Part shown: in pieces, positions 1 through 8,475 of the stretch
Layout of the letters: every line of letters begins with the position of its first letter
How positions within the stretch are numbered: the stretch's first letter is position 1
Assembly: GCA_021812745.1 (NCBI GenBank)
Contig: JAKAMS010000008.1
Coordinates: 1-19,082, forward strand
Origin: Bacteroidota bacterium
GTDB lineage: Bacteria > Bacteroidota > Ignavibacteria > Ignavibacteriales > Melioribacteraceae
Length of the DNA stretch: 19,082 nucleotides
Direction of reading: 5' to 3'
Made by a program: the position numbers and the translations under genes
The notes under the pieces: model-generated
Told to the model about the DNA's origin: nothing
The model's input: only the letters and a program-made list of their open reading frames with translations
Databases searched by the model: none

Positions 1-47
1 TATTATCCGCGAAATTTAAAAGACGAAACAGCTACATTGGAATTAAT

Positions 48-3035
48 ATGTTCGTGATTGCTTTTGTGTTTTTGATGATGCAAGCGAGCTCACTCCTTTT
101 AGCTCAGGAGTCGGAGATACGCGGAAAAGTAACAAGTGCTGATGATGGAACAGAAATAGTTTTTGCTTCTGTTTTAGAGAAAGGTACTACAAACGGAACT
201 GCCACAGATATTAACGGTGAGTTTAGATTAAAAGTAAAAAGAGGCACAGTTCTGGTGATATCAAGTGTAGGTTATTCTAGTACTGAAGTAAGAGTTTTAG
301 ACCAAACATATTTGAATATCACATTGAAACCTTCGGCAAAGCAATTTAAAGAAATGGAAGTAGTAGGAATTGGGTATGGCGAAGTTAAAAAAGCCGATGC
401 TACTGGTTCTGTTACAGCTCTTTCAGCAAAGGATTTCAACGAGGGATCAATTACATCTCCGCAGGAATTGCTTATTGGAAAAGCGGCTGGTGTTGTTGCA
501 AATACGATCGGCGGTGCTGCAGGCGCAGGAACTAAAATCCGTATTCGCGGCGGTTCATCCATATCAGGCAATAATGATCCGTTAATAGTGATTGATGGCA
601 TTCCATTGGAGAGTTCGGGAATTTCTGGTATGTTCAATCCGCTATCAACTATTAATCCAAATGATATTGAGTCAATGACAATTCTGAAAGATGCTTCTGC
701 AACAGCCATCTATGGTTCAAGGGCTTCTAATGGTGTTATTATCATCAAAACTAAAAGGGGTACGATAACTGGCGAACCCAAAATGACCTTAAACTATAAC
801 GGCAGTTTTTCTTTAGCTACTTCTGCTAAATTATTATCTGTTTTTACAGGAGACGAATACAGAGCATTAATTAAAGATAGAGTTGACAACTATGGTTTGT
901 CTTCCGCAGCACTAGGCGTATTGGGAACGGCAAATACAGATTGGCAAAAAGAACTTTACCAGGTTGCACCTACAACAGAGCACAATATAAGTATCAGTCA
1001 CGCCTTATATTCCATTCCGTACCGTTTATCATTCGATTATTTATACCAGGGTGGAATTCTAAAATACAATACAATAGATAGAAAAAATGTTACCCTTGCA
1101 GTATCGCCATCGTTATTAGACGGCAGTTTAAATATGGATTTAAATGCTTCGGGTTCATGGATAGGCAATAATTTTTCAAATCCTAATGCAGTTGGCGCTG
1201 CAGTTCAATTCGATCCAACACAACCAATTAAGAATGGTAACACAAGGTATGGCGGCTATACAGCATGGACAGATATCAGTTCCGGTGATCCTCTGAATGG
1301 CACAGCAAATTATATAGCTACCGCTAATCCTGTCGCTCTTCTGGAACAACGTCATAATACCTCTGATGCAAAACGATTTACACTCGGCGGTAAATTTGAC
1401 TATAAAATTCCTTATCTGTCTGACTTGAAAGCAACTTTAAATCTTGGTTATGACTACTATAAGACAAATGGAGATGATATTTCAGATGCAACAGCTGCCT
1501 TTGCACAAAGACAACCTGAAAATCAAATCTTAGGCTATAGTCAGATAAAGAAGAATAGCTTATTGGATTTCTATTTAAACTATAAAAAAGAATTTGGTTT
1601 TAACAAAGTTGACCTCACAGGCGGATATTCCTACCAACATTTCTATAATGAAGGATATAATTCCAACAGAGCTTGGGATCCGACAGTTCCGGGTGCGAAA
1701 TCAACACCATATAAAAATGAGTATTTCCTAATTTCATTCTTTGGCAGATTGAATTATACAGCATTCGATAAATATTTATTAACAGTAACTTTAAGAGATG
1801 ATGGTTCCTCCAGATTTTCTAAAGATAACCGTTGGGGTCTTTTCCCTGCAGTTGCTGTAGCTTGGAAATTGACTGAAGAACCGTTCATTGGTAAATCGGA
1901 ATTGCTTAATGAACTTAAACTTCGATTAAGCTGGGGAAAAACTGGACAACAGGATGTTGGAAATAACTACTATCCTTATATTCCAACTTATTCTACTAGT
2001 TTACCTGGTGCTTATTATCAATTCGGAAATACATTCTATCCAACAATACGCCCGGATGCTTATGATGCAAATTTAAAATGGGAAACCTTAACTTCCTTAA
2101 ATGCCGGATTAGATTTTACGTTACTAAATAAGAGAATATCTGGTAATATCGAAGTTTACAAGAATACTTCCGATGACCTATTAAATAGCATACCTATTCC
2201 AGTCGGTAGTAACTTCTCTAATTATTTGCTTACAAATGTAGGCTCAATGGTAAACAAAGGTGTTGAACTTGGTTTGAACGTTACCCCGGTTTTACAACAA
2301 GATTTTTCGTGGGAATTCGGAGTTAATTTAACATACAATAAAAACGAAATAACTAAATTAACCTTATCCGATGATCCGGCATACACCGGAGTAAATACAG
2401 GCGGTATTGCAGGTGGTGTCGGAAATACAGTTCAAAAATACCTTGTTGGTTACGCTGCAAGAACATTCTTCTTATTTACTCAAGTATATGACGCTAACGG
2501 AAAACCTATTGAAGGTTTGTACGTTGATAAAAGCGGTAAAGGCGGCAGCGTTGCGGGTAATGAGTTAAATAAATATGCGTTTAAATCACCGGACCCGGAT
2601 TATTTAATAGGTATATCTTCCAAAATCAATTATGAAAATTTTGATTTTAGTTTCTCTGGAAGATTGAGTTTAGGTAATTATGTTTATAATAACAACGCAT
2701 CAAGCATTGCTGTGTATCAACAACTTTATAACCAAAGTGGATATACACAAAATATCTTAACAGATGTTAAAAAGACAAATTTTATGACAGCACAGTATTG
2801 GTCCAGTATTTATTTAGAAAACGGGTCATACTTCAAGCTGGATTATATCAGTCTTGGTTATAATTTCACATCTATATTTGGTAATAATCTTAGCGGACGA
2901 GTCGGTTTATCTGTACAGAATGTTTTTACAATCACCAAGTATAGCGGATTGGATCCTGAAGTTGACAACGGAATTGATAACAACATTTATCCTAGACCAC
3001 GCACCTACATGTTATCATTTAGTCTTAATTACTAA
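48..3035 (+). CDS. susC: SusC/RagA-family TonB-linked outer-membrane transporter (start possibly off the left edge)
   Basis: This is an outer-membrane TonB-dependent channel that imports oligosaccharides delivered by its SusD lid. Residues about 22-95 form a carboxypeptidase-like regulatory domain (GKVTSADDGTEIVFASV). A TonB-box-like stretch (EMEVVGIGYG) lies near residue 102. The plug spans about 113-238, with RIRGGSS at 165-171, PLIVIDGIPL at 178-187 and ILKDASATAIYGSRASNGV near 212-230. The rest is a 22-strand-type barrel ending LSFSLNY. At 995 aa the length is typical for SusC. The ATG used here has only a weak GGA upstream, and the frame has no stop back to base 3. The open upstream codons encode KFKRRN, which would supply the positive end that the signal peptide (MFVIAFVFLMM) otherwise lacks, so the true start may lie outside the window. 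SusD follows after 20 bp and GH13 context suggests starch-like substrates, which is inference. Confidence 0.95.
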   Translation: MFVIAFVFLMMQASSLLLAQESEIRGKVTSADDGTEIVFASVLEKGTTNGTATDINGEFRLKVKRGTVLVISSVGYSSTEVRVLDQTYLNITLKPSAKQFKEMEVVGIGYGEVKKADATGSVTALSAKDFNEGSITSPQELLIGKAAGVVANTIGGAAGAGTKIRIRGGSSISGNNDPLIVIDGIPLESSGISGMFNPLSTINPNDIESMTILKDASATAIYGSRASNGVIIIKTKRGTITGEPKMTLNYNGSFSLATSAKLLSVFTGDEYRALIKDRVDNYGLSSAALGVLGTANTDWQKELYQVAPTTEHNISISHALYSIPYRLSFDYLYQGGILKYNTIDRKNVTLAVSPSLLDGSLNMDLNASGSWIGNNFSNPNAVGAAVQFDPTQPIKNGNTRYGGYTAWTDISSGDPLNGTANYIATANPVALLEQRHNTSDAKRFTLGGKFDYKIPYLSDLKATLNLGYDYYKTNGDDISDATAAFAQRQPENQILGYSQIKKNSLLDFYLNYKKEFGFNKVDLTGGYSYQHFYNEGYNSNRAWDPTVPGAKSTPYKNEYFLISFFGRLNYTAFDKYLLTVTLRDDGSSRFSKDNRWGLFPAVAVAWKLTEEPFIGKSELLNELKLRLSWGKTGQQDVGNNYYPYIPTYSTSLPGAYYQFGNTFYPTIRPDAYDANLKWETLTSLNAGLDFTLLNKRISGNIEVYKNTSDDLLNSIPIPVGSNFSNYLLTNVGSMVNKGVELGLNVTPVLQQDFSWEFGVNLTYNKNEITKLTLSDDPAYTGVNTGGIAGGVGNTVQKYLVGYAARTFFLFTQVYDANGKPIEGLYVDKSGKGGSVAGNELNKYAFKSPDPDYLIGISSKINYENFDFSFSGRLSLGNYVYNNNASSIAVYQQLYNQSGYTQNILTDVKKTNFMTAQYWSSIYLENGSYFKLDYISLGYNFTSIFGNNLSGRVGLSVQNVFTITKYSGLDPEVDNGIDNNIYPRPRTYMLSFSLNY

Positions 3036-3055
3036 TATTAGGAAGGAAAATAAAT

Positions 3056-4672
3056 ATGAAAAAAATAATATTTTTAACGCCATTAATAATAATCTCTGCA
3101 TTCTTATTTACATCTTGTGTAAAAGATTTGAATGTAGAGCCGATAGATCCAAATGTAAGTACATTAAATAATGTATTTAAGGATCAGGCAGCATATAAAC
3201 AAGCACTGGCAAAGGTATATGCAGGCTTTGCTCTAACCGGGCAATCCGGCGGCGGCGGCGGAAACGCTGATATTCAAGGTATAGATGAAGGATTCAGTAG
3301 TTACATTCGTACTTTATGGGACGTACAGGAGCTTTCTACTGATGAAGCAATTATGTCTTGGGATGATGCCACAATTAAAAACTTTCATTGGCAGACATGG
3401 TCGCCAAACGATGTGTTTCTTACAGCAATCTACTCAAGAATATATTTTACTGTTGCAGTAAGCAACGAATTTATTAGAAATGCCAATACTGCAATCGGTT
3501 CAGCTTCCGGCACTTTTCTTACCGATCTGAAACACTTTAAAGCAGAAGCTCGTTTTGTACGCGCGCTTGCTTATTACCATGCAATTGATTTGTTCGGTAA
3601 TGTACCCTTTATTACAGAAGCTGATCAGCCAGGCGCATTTCTTCCCAAAAGAATTACTCGTACTGAGCTCTTTAATTATATTGAATCAGAACTTAAAGAT
3701 ATGGAAGCCGATCTTGTTCCTGCAAGACAAAATGAATATGCAAGAGCAGATAAAGCGGCAGCGTGGTTTTTGCTTGCAAAATTATATTTAAATGCAAAGG
3801 TCTATACAGGCACAGAAAGATATACTGACGCGCTCACTTATATTAACAAAGTAATTGCTGCGGGATATACACTAGATCCCAAGTATGCACATTTATTCAC
3901 TGGCGACAATAACACAAGTCCCGAAATAGTTTTCCCAATTGCTTTTGATGGACAAAACTCTCAGTCATGGGGTGGAACGACTTTCTTGGTAAGCGGTTCA
4001 GAAGGTGGTAGTACTATGCCATTACGCGGATTGGGAAGCTGGGGCGGAATGAGATCTGTCAGAGAATTTGTTTCTAAGTTTAACTTAACTCAAAGTAATT
4101 TCGCTTCAAACTCTCAATACCAAGGACCTGATAAAAGAGCAATGTTTTTCTTCGATCCTTCCAGCTGGACATGGGATATAACTAATGTTGGTACATTTAC
4201 CGAGGGAATTGGAGTTACAAAGTGGTCAAACCTTTCTGCAAACGGCGGAGCTGCACCAAACGCTCACACCAGTTTTGCAAGTACAGATTTTCCGTTTTTC
4301 CGTTTAGCCGACGCGTATTTAATGTACGCAGAAGCTGTAGTTAGAGGCGGTTCGGGTGGCGATATTGGAACTGCTGTTGGTTACATCAATGCTCTAAGAC
4401 AACGTGCTTACGGCAACAGTTCAGGAAATATTACTAATGCTGACTTAACTCTAAACTTCATTTTGGATGAGCGCGGACGGGAATTATATTGGGAAGGTCA
4501 AAGAAGAACAGATTTAGTCCGCTTCGGACAGTTTACAAACGGTTCTTATGTTTGGCAATGGAAAGGAAATGTTAAAAATGGAACACAAACCGGCTCTTAC
4601 AGAGATTTGTTTCCAATCCCGATTAATGATCTGAACGCCAATTCGAATTTAATACAAAATGCCGGCTATTAA
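3056..4672 (+). CDS. susD: SusD/RagB-family nutrient-binding outer-membrane lipoprotein
   Basis: This surface lipoprotein forms the lid of the SusC channel and captures glycans. It begins with a lipoprotein signal peptide whose lipobox ends FTSC, giving lipidated Cys21. Family hallmarks include the N-terminal region with the YKQALAKVYAGFALTG helix, a helical TPR-like segment (ADKAAAWFLLAKLYLNAKVY, near residues 227-246), FFRLADAYLMYAEAV, and the characteristic C-terminal ILDERGRELYWEGQRRTDLVRFG. The 538-aa length is normal. The start is preceded by AGGAAGG at a suitable distance, 20 bp after susC, so the two are cotranscribed. The glycine-rich GQSGGGGGNA stretch near residue 64 is probably a flexible loop. 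Substrate identity cannot be read from the sequence. Confidence 0.95.
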   Translation: MKKIIFLTPLIIISAFLFTSCVKDLNVEPIDPNVSTLNNVFKDQAAYKQALAKVYAGFALTGQSGGGGGNADIQGIDEGFSSYIRTLWDVQELSTDEAIMSWDDATIKNFHWQTWSPNDVFLTAIYSRIYFTVAVSNEFIRNANTAIGSASGTFLTDLKHFKAEARFVRALAYYHAIDLFGNVPFITEADQPGAFLPKRITRTELFNYIESELKDMEADLVPARQNEYARADKAAAWFLLAKLYLNAKVYTGTERYTDALTYINKVIAAGYTLDPKYAHLFTGDNNTSPEIVFPIAFDGQNSQSWGGTTFLVSGSEGGSTMPLRGLGSWGGMRSVREFVSKFNLTQSNFASNSQYQGPDKRAMFFFDPSSWTWDITNVGTFTEGIGVTKWSNLSANGGAAPNAHTSFASTDFPFFRLADAYLMYAEAVVRGGSGGDIGTAVGYINALRQRAYGNSSGNITNADLTLNFILDERGRELYWEGQRRTDLVRFGQFTNGSYVWQWKGNVKNGTQTGSYRDLFPIPINDLNANSNLIQNAGY

Positions 4673-4698
4673 AAAAAATATAGTTAAGGAAGACAAAA

Positions 4699-5757
4699 AT
4701 GAAAAAAATAAAAATAACATTAACAATATTTATAGCAGCGCTTGGTTTTCTGTTATCCTCTTGCGCAAGAGATATAACTGAACCGACGATTAGTTCAAGC
4801 CCCACAAAGGCGACAATTGCAGATTTATCATTAACTGCTGCATTTACAGTAAATAATGCAGATAGTTTAATAACATTTTCCTGGTCTGCTTCAGATTTTG
4901 GTTTTGCTTCTTCTACAACTTATGAAGTACAACTATCATCCAAAAACGATTTCTCCAGCAATGTAGCTTCTCTTTTTACTACTCAGAAATTAAAAGGGAC
5001 CTATAAAGTTGGAGATCTCAATACTTTATTATTGGCATGGAATTATCCTATAGGAACAGCTGTTACGGTTTATTACAGAGTCGGTGCATCTGTTAATCCT
5101 AATGTTGCAACTGTTTATTCTGATACCAAAACAAAGAGTTTTACTCCTTATGATGCAGTGATTAATTATCCTATGATCTATGTTCCCGGCGCTTACCAGG
5201 GTTGGTCTCCAGGAGCTGATAATGGAAGATTGTATTCATACGGCTTTAATTCTGTTTACCAAGGTATTATACGGATTAAAGATGGCACCAATGCTGCGAG
5301 TGACTTCAAAATTGCTCCAGCTCCAAATTGGAACAATAGCTGGGGTGGCACTCTGACAAAAACCGGTAATAATTATGCTGGTTCTCTTAACTCATCCGGT
5401 GGTAACTTTACTGTTGCTGCAGGTGTTTATGCAATTACAGTAGATGTAAATGCATTAACAATAACACTAACCAAGACTGATGATTGGGGACTAATTGGTG
5501 ATGCAACGCCTGGTGGATGGAGTACAAGTACTCCTATGTTCTATAATGGGCAGCGTAAAATGTGGGAGATTACAACTAATCTTACTGTGGGCTCTTTTAA
5601 ATTCAGAGCAAACGACGCTTGGGATCTTAATTATGGTGATACCGGTGCAGATGGCACTCTGAATGCAGGCGGAGATAATATTGCAGTAGCAACTGCCGGC
5701 AACTACTTAATCCGGTTTGATCCTGTAAAATTGACTTATACTATCAAGAAAAACTAA
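4699..5757 (+). CDS. SusE/SusF-like starch-binding outer-membrane lipoprotein
   Basis: This is a surface glycan-binding lipoprotein accessory to SusCD. The lipobox is LLSSC, with Cys22. Residues about 25-150 form an Ig/fibronectin-like SusE N-terminal domain (LSLTAAFTVNNADSLITFSWSASD). Two beta-sandwich repeats follow, at about 155-258 (YVPGAYQGWSPGADNGRLYS) and 262-352 (WGLIGDATPGGWSTSTPM, FKFRANDAWDLNYGD). They have the 'W-rich' layout of SusE/SusF carbohydrate-binding modules, and the GAYQGWSP and GDATPGGWS motifs are their typical starts. The 352-aa length fits SusE (two C-terminal modules) better than SusF (three). The AAGGAAG ribosome site sits just before the ATG and the gene starts 26 bp after susD, so it closes the operon, followed by a terminator. 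Specificity for alpha-glucan is inferred from the family and the neighbouring GH13 enzyme. Confidence 0.88.
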   Translation: MKKIKITLTIFIAALGFLLSSCARDITEPTISSSPTKATIADLSLTAAFTVNNADSLITFSWSASDFGFASSTTYEVQLSSKNDFSSNVASLFTTQKLKGTYKVGDLNTLLLAWNYPIGTAVTVYYRVGASVNPNVATVYSDTKTKSFTPYDAVINYPMIYVPGAYQGWSPGADNGRLYSYGFNSVYQGIIRIKDGTNAASDFKIAPAPNWNNSWGGTLTKTGNNYAGSLNSSGGNFTVAAGVYAITVDVNALTITLTKTDDWGLIGDATPGGWSTSTPMFYNGQRKMWEITTNLTVGSFKFRANDAWDLNYGDTGADGTLNAGGDNIAVATAGNYLIRFDPVKLTYTIKKN

Positions 5758-5771
5758 GTAACCTCTTAATT

Positions 5772-5806
5772 AAAAAAGGCTGCCTAAAACAATGGCAGCC
5801 TTTTTT
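5772..5806. terminator. Bidirectional intrinsic terminator between susE-like gene and amylase
   Basis: A perfect 7-bp stem (GGCTGCC at 5778-5784, GGCAGCC at 5794-5800) with a 9-nt loop is flanked by A6 on the left (5772-5777) and T6 on the right (5801-5806). The symmetric A and T tracts let it act on both strands, which suits its position between two convergent genes. Confidence 0.93.
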
Positions 5807-5830
5807 ATTTTAAAAGAACAATGCTCAAAA

Positions 5831-7675
5831 TTATTTCAACGTACAGATTATTATTTGAAACGGGCTAAGAGTTAATTGATTTTTATTTTTGCTCAGATCA
5901 AATTTTCTTCCGCTTACTAGATCAGTCATGGCTTTGGCGTTTAGTAAACTTTTAATCTTTGCGGAAGAGATTGATTTCTTTTCTGCATTGTTATTTAACA
6001 GAACAAATATTTTTTCCCCGTTATACTCTCTTGTGAAGCCCAGTATTTTGTTCTGATCGTCTGCGTAATTAAAATCCACACTTCCTAATGATAAAACTTT
6101 ATTTTTATTTCTTATTGAAATAATTTTTTGATACCACTTAAAAAGAGTTTTATCAAACTTTACTTTATCCGCCGGTCTCGGTAAACCAAACGGATGAGTT
6201 GTTTCGGTTTCATATTTTAATTCTTTCCAAACCATCGGTTTGCGGCAATCGGGATCGTCTCCGCCCCACATACCTGCTTCATCGCCATAATAAATTTGCG
6301 GTGCACCTGGTAATGTGAATTGTATTCCAACAATCAATTTTTGTTTCTCGCGTTCTTCTTCATTCGGTTTTCTAACATCGAATGTTTTTGTCTGTGCGGG
6401 GTTTCCGCCATGATCATAAAGAATATCAGGATTTACAATTTGAGATGAAATGCGTTCAACATCGTGGCTGTCAAGCATATTCATCATTACATAATTATTT
6501 TCTTTCGGATACTGACGATACAAAGTGTTGAGACTGTCAATAAATCCTTGTGGACCAATTTGATCTTTTTTGTTTACAACAAAATTTTTAACATCACGTG
6601 CAAAGCGGTAATTCATAACGGCATCGAACTCATCACCTTTAAGCCAAGGTGCGGCGTTCATCATTTTATATTTGGACCAATCTTCCCACCAAATTTCTCC
6701 GACAATATATGCGTTTGGATTTATTCCTTTCACCCATGTTCTAAACACTTTCCAAAAATTATGATTAACCATTTCGGCAACATCTAAACGCCAACCGTCA
6801 ATTCCATCATTAGGATTTCCATCACCATTTGGATCCATCCATCTCTTCACAATTTCGTGAATATGCTCGCGCGGACCTTTAACAATTCCGTTTTCATCTT
6901 CGCGAATTTCAGGAAGATCTTTTACACCAAGCCAACCTTCGTAGTCAAATTTTCCTCCGGTTGCAGGATCATCCCACGATTTTATTGTGTACCAATCTTT
7001 GTATTTAGATTTTTGTTGATTCTTTACTATATCTTGAAATGCCCAGAAAGTTGTGCCTGTATGATTAAACACACCATCCAAAATAATTTTCATTCCACGC
7101 TTATGGCATTCCTTAATAAGTTTCAAAAATAATTTATCTGCCGTTGTCCACTGCCAAGTTGAAGGATCTCCGGGATTTTCTTCTGCCCAAATTTCTCTGT
7201 CTTTTTGCGGATCGGGTCCAAAATTATTATCAACGTGATGATACATAGAAGCATCGTACTTATGAAGAGAAGGTGATTCAAAAATTGGATTCAAGAAAAT
7301 TGCGTTAACGCCTAACTCTTTTAAGTAATCGAGTTTATTAATTATACCTTGAATATCTCCGCCGTATCTGCGTACACCGGCGTTCCAATAAAAATCATTT
7401 CCCGTTTTAACTTCCCATGGCTGCAATTTATACCAATCACTTGTCCATGGATGGTTTTGCCAACCTTCCGGAACAAAATATGGCCAAGCACCTTTCATGT
7501 CTTCGGGTTTTGGATCGTTAAATATATCGCCATTGGAAAATCTTTCGGGAAATATTTGGTACCATATTGCTTCTTTAGCCCATGCAGGAACACGGTCTAA
7601 TGGTTTTTGCTGCTGTGCGGAAGTGTAAAGAAAAGTAATTATTACAAACAAAGGAACATATTCTACTATTTTCAT
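5831..7675 (-). CDS. Secreted GH13 alpha-amylase / neopullulanase-type glycoside hydrolase
   Basis: This enzyme hydrolyses alpha-1,4 (possibly also alpha-1,6) glucosidic bonds in starch, pullulan or maltodextrins by the retaining GH13 mechanism. The N-terminus (about 20 residues, VPLFVIITFLYTSAQ) is a signal peptide. The (beta/alpha)8 barrel starts at WAKEAIWYQIFPERF. All four GH13 regions are intact: DGVFNH at 200-205, GWRLDVA at 294-300 with nucleophile Asp298 and Arg296, GEIW with acid/base Glu327, and LDSHD with His404 and Asp405. RRYGGDIQGI and the MWGGDDPDCRKPM stretch resemble cyclomaltodextrinase/neopullulanase (SusA-like) enzymes. A beta-sandwich C-domain ends the 614-aa protein. No lipobox Cys is present, so it is probably periplasmic or secreted. 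AGTGAGAT lies just upstream of the ATG. It converges on susCDE and completes the locus. Exact linkage preference is not decidable here. Confidence 0.93.
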   Translation of the reverse strand: MKIVEYVPLFVIITFLYTSAQQQKPLDRVPAWAKEAIWYQIFPERFSNGDIFNDPKPEDMKGAWPYFVPEGWQNHPWTSDWYKLQPWEVKTGNDFYWNAGVRRYGGDIQGIINKLDYLKELGVNAIFLNPIFESPSLHKYDASMYHHVDNNFGPDPQKDREIWAEENPGDPSTWQWTTADKLFLKLIKECHKRGMKIILDGVFNHTGTTFWAFQDIVKNQQKSKYKDWYTIKSWDDPATGGKFDYEGWLGVKDLPEIREDENGIVKGPREHIHEIVKRWMDPNGDGNPNDGIDGWRLDVAEMVNHNFWKVFRTWVKGINPNAYIVGEIWWEDWSKYKMMNAAPWLKGDEFDAVMNYRFARDVKNFVVNKKDQIGPQGFIDSLNTLYRQYPKENNYVMMNMLDSHDVERISSQIVNPDILYDHGGNPAQTKTFDVRKPNEEEREKQKLIVGIQFTLPGAPQIYYGDEAGMWGGDDPDCRKPMVWKELKYETETTHPFGLPRPADKVKFDKTLFKWYQKIISIRNKNKVLSLGSVDFNYADDQNKILGFTREYNGEKIFVLLNNNAEKKSISSAKIKSLLNAKAMTDLVSGRKFDLSKNKNQLTLSPFQIIICTLK

Positions 7676-7829
7676 TTTGATCTCACTTCTTAATGTGTTC
7701 TTAAATTACGCTTGTAATATATTTATCTTTACATAGAATGATAAAGTAAAAATGAATCTGTTCAGTATGGAGAATTAAGTTTTTTTTTTCTATTCTTGTG
7801 GGCGCTTTTTTGAAAAGTGTGTTGTAATT

Positions 7830-8106
7830 GGAGAGTTGGCAGAGTGGTTTGGCAAAGCCATCCCTTTGGGAGAATGCGGCGGTCTTTTTTTTTGACTGCC
7901 GATGGTGTCTAAATAGTGATTGGAGAGTTGGCAGAGTGGTTTGGCAAAGCCATCCCTTTGGGAGAATGCGGCGGTCTTTTTTTTTTGACTGCCGATGGTG
8001 TCTAAATAGTGATTGGAGAGTTGGCAGAGTGGTTTGGCAAAGCCATCCCTTTGGGAGAATGCGGCGGTCTTTTTTTTTGACTGCCGATGGTGTCTAAATA
8101 GTGATT
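7830..8106 (+). repeat. Three tandem 92-93 bp units derived from the 5' part of tRNA-Ser plus its leader
   Basis: Copies lie at 7830-7921 (92 bp), 7922-8014 (93 bp) and 8015-8106 (92 bp). They differ only in T-run length (9, 10, 9) as far as I can see. Each begins with the first 20 nt of the downstream tRNA-Ser, then has a 22-nt insert (TGGC-AAA-GCCA followed by TCCC-TTT-GGGA), then tRNA nt 21-35 (GAATGCGGCGGTCTT), a T-run, and a 28-nt tail from GACTGCC to GTGATT that also forms the immediate leader of the real tRNA. The 3' half of the tRNA is never repeated. The length is not a multiple of three and no reading frame persists, so the array is not coding. Each unit can form a GGCGGTC/GACTGCC stem closing an all-T loop. 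Confidence 0.93.
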
Positions 8107-8193
8107 GGAGAGTTGGCAGAGTGGTTGAATGCGGCGGTCTTGAAAACCGTTATAGATGCAAGTCTATCCGGGGTTCGAATCCCTGACTCTCCG
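8107..8193 (+). tRNA. tRNA-Ser (anticodon UGA)
   Basis: This is an intact class II tRNA. The acceptor stem GGAGAGT (8107-8113) pairs with ACTCTCC (8186-8192), with discriminator G8193. The anticodon stem GCGGT/ACCGT encloses loop CTTGAAA, giving anticodon TGA at 8141-8143, which reads UCA serine codons. A long variable arm (TAGA...TCTA, about 8153-8166) is diagnostic of tRNA-Ser. The T arm is CGGGG-TTCGAAT-CCCTG. CCA is not encoded (GCAAAA follows). It sits directly after three tandem partial copies of its own 5' region and is followed by a terminator. Confidence 0.96.
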
Positions 8194-8202
8194 CAAAACA
8201 TT

Positions 8203-8231
8203 AAAAGAGCCTCGTTTTGAGGCTTTTTTAT
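8203..8231 (+). terminator. Intrinsic terminator of the tRNA-Ser transcript
   Basis: The stem GCCTC (8209-8213) / GAGGC (8219-8223) has loop GTTTT. An A-rich left flank can extend the pairing, and the stem is followed by a T6 tract (8224-8229). It begins 10 nt after the tRNA 3' end. Confidence 0.88.
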
Positions 8232-8420
8232 TTTAACTAAAGTTGTTGAAGCAAGGGGTGTTGATTATGGATCCTCCCCCAAAATGTTAATAACTCTTAA
8301 ATAAATAGCGATGATATATAAAAACCTCACACAAACCCCAAGTATTTTAGAAAGGTTGTGTCTTATACTGAATTATTTCTATTTTAAATTATCACTTCAG
8401 TTAGTTTTATCAAAGTAATA

Positions 8421-8450
8421 TGTAGACTATAGTCCGTAAACTATCCGTCA
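8421..8450 (+). promoter_or_regulatory. C-box-like operator upstream of the controller-protein remnant
   Basis: A perfect palindrome GACTATAGTC (8425-8434) is followed by CCGTAA and a second, degenerate half (ACTATCCGTC, 8440-8449). The arrangement resembles the tandem C-boxes (GACT...AGTC with an intervening CCGT) bound by restriction-modification controller proteins of the C.PvuII/C.Esp1396I type. It lies about 40 bp upstream of a C-protein-like gene, as in autoregulated C operons. This comparison is from memory and not from a search. Confidence 0.5.
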
Positions 8451-8452
8451 CG

Positions 8453-8475
8453 CCATGAATAAGTTTTATTCATGG
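8453..8475. repeat. Perfect 10-bp inverted repeat spanning the start codon of the XRE remnant
   Basis: CCATGAATAA (8453-8462) and TTATTCATGG (8466-8475) are perfect complements with a 3-nt centre. The right arm contains the ATG (8472) of the XRE-type pseudogene. It could be an operator or an mRNA hairpin that limits translation. Confidence 0.6.

Noticed and set aside
272..709. 145-codon frame on the minus strand inside susC
   Set aside because: It lies entirely in the antisense of a well-supported SusC gene and has no family features.
7828..8097. Open frame through the tandem tRNA-like units with a repetitive protein product
   Set aside because: The unit length (92-93) is not a multiple of three, so the frame differs in each copy. 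There is no ribosome site, and the sequence is explained by tRNA-derived repeats.
7830..8106. CRISPR array
   Set aside because: The units are almost identical along their whole length with no variable spacers, and they derive from the adjacent tRNA.
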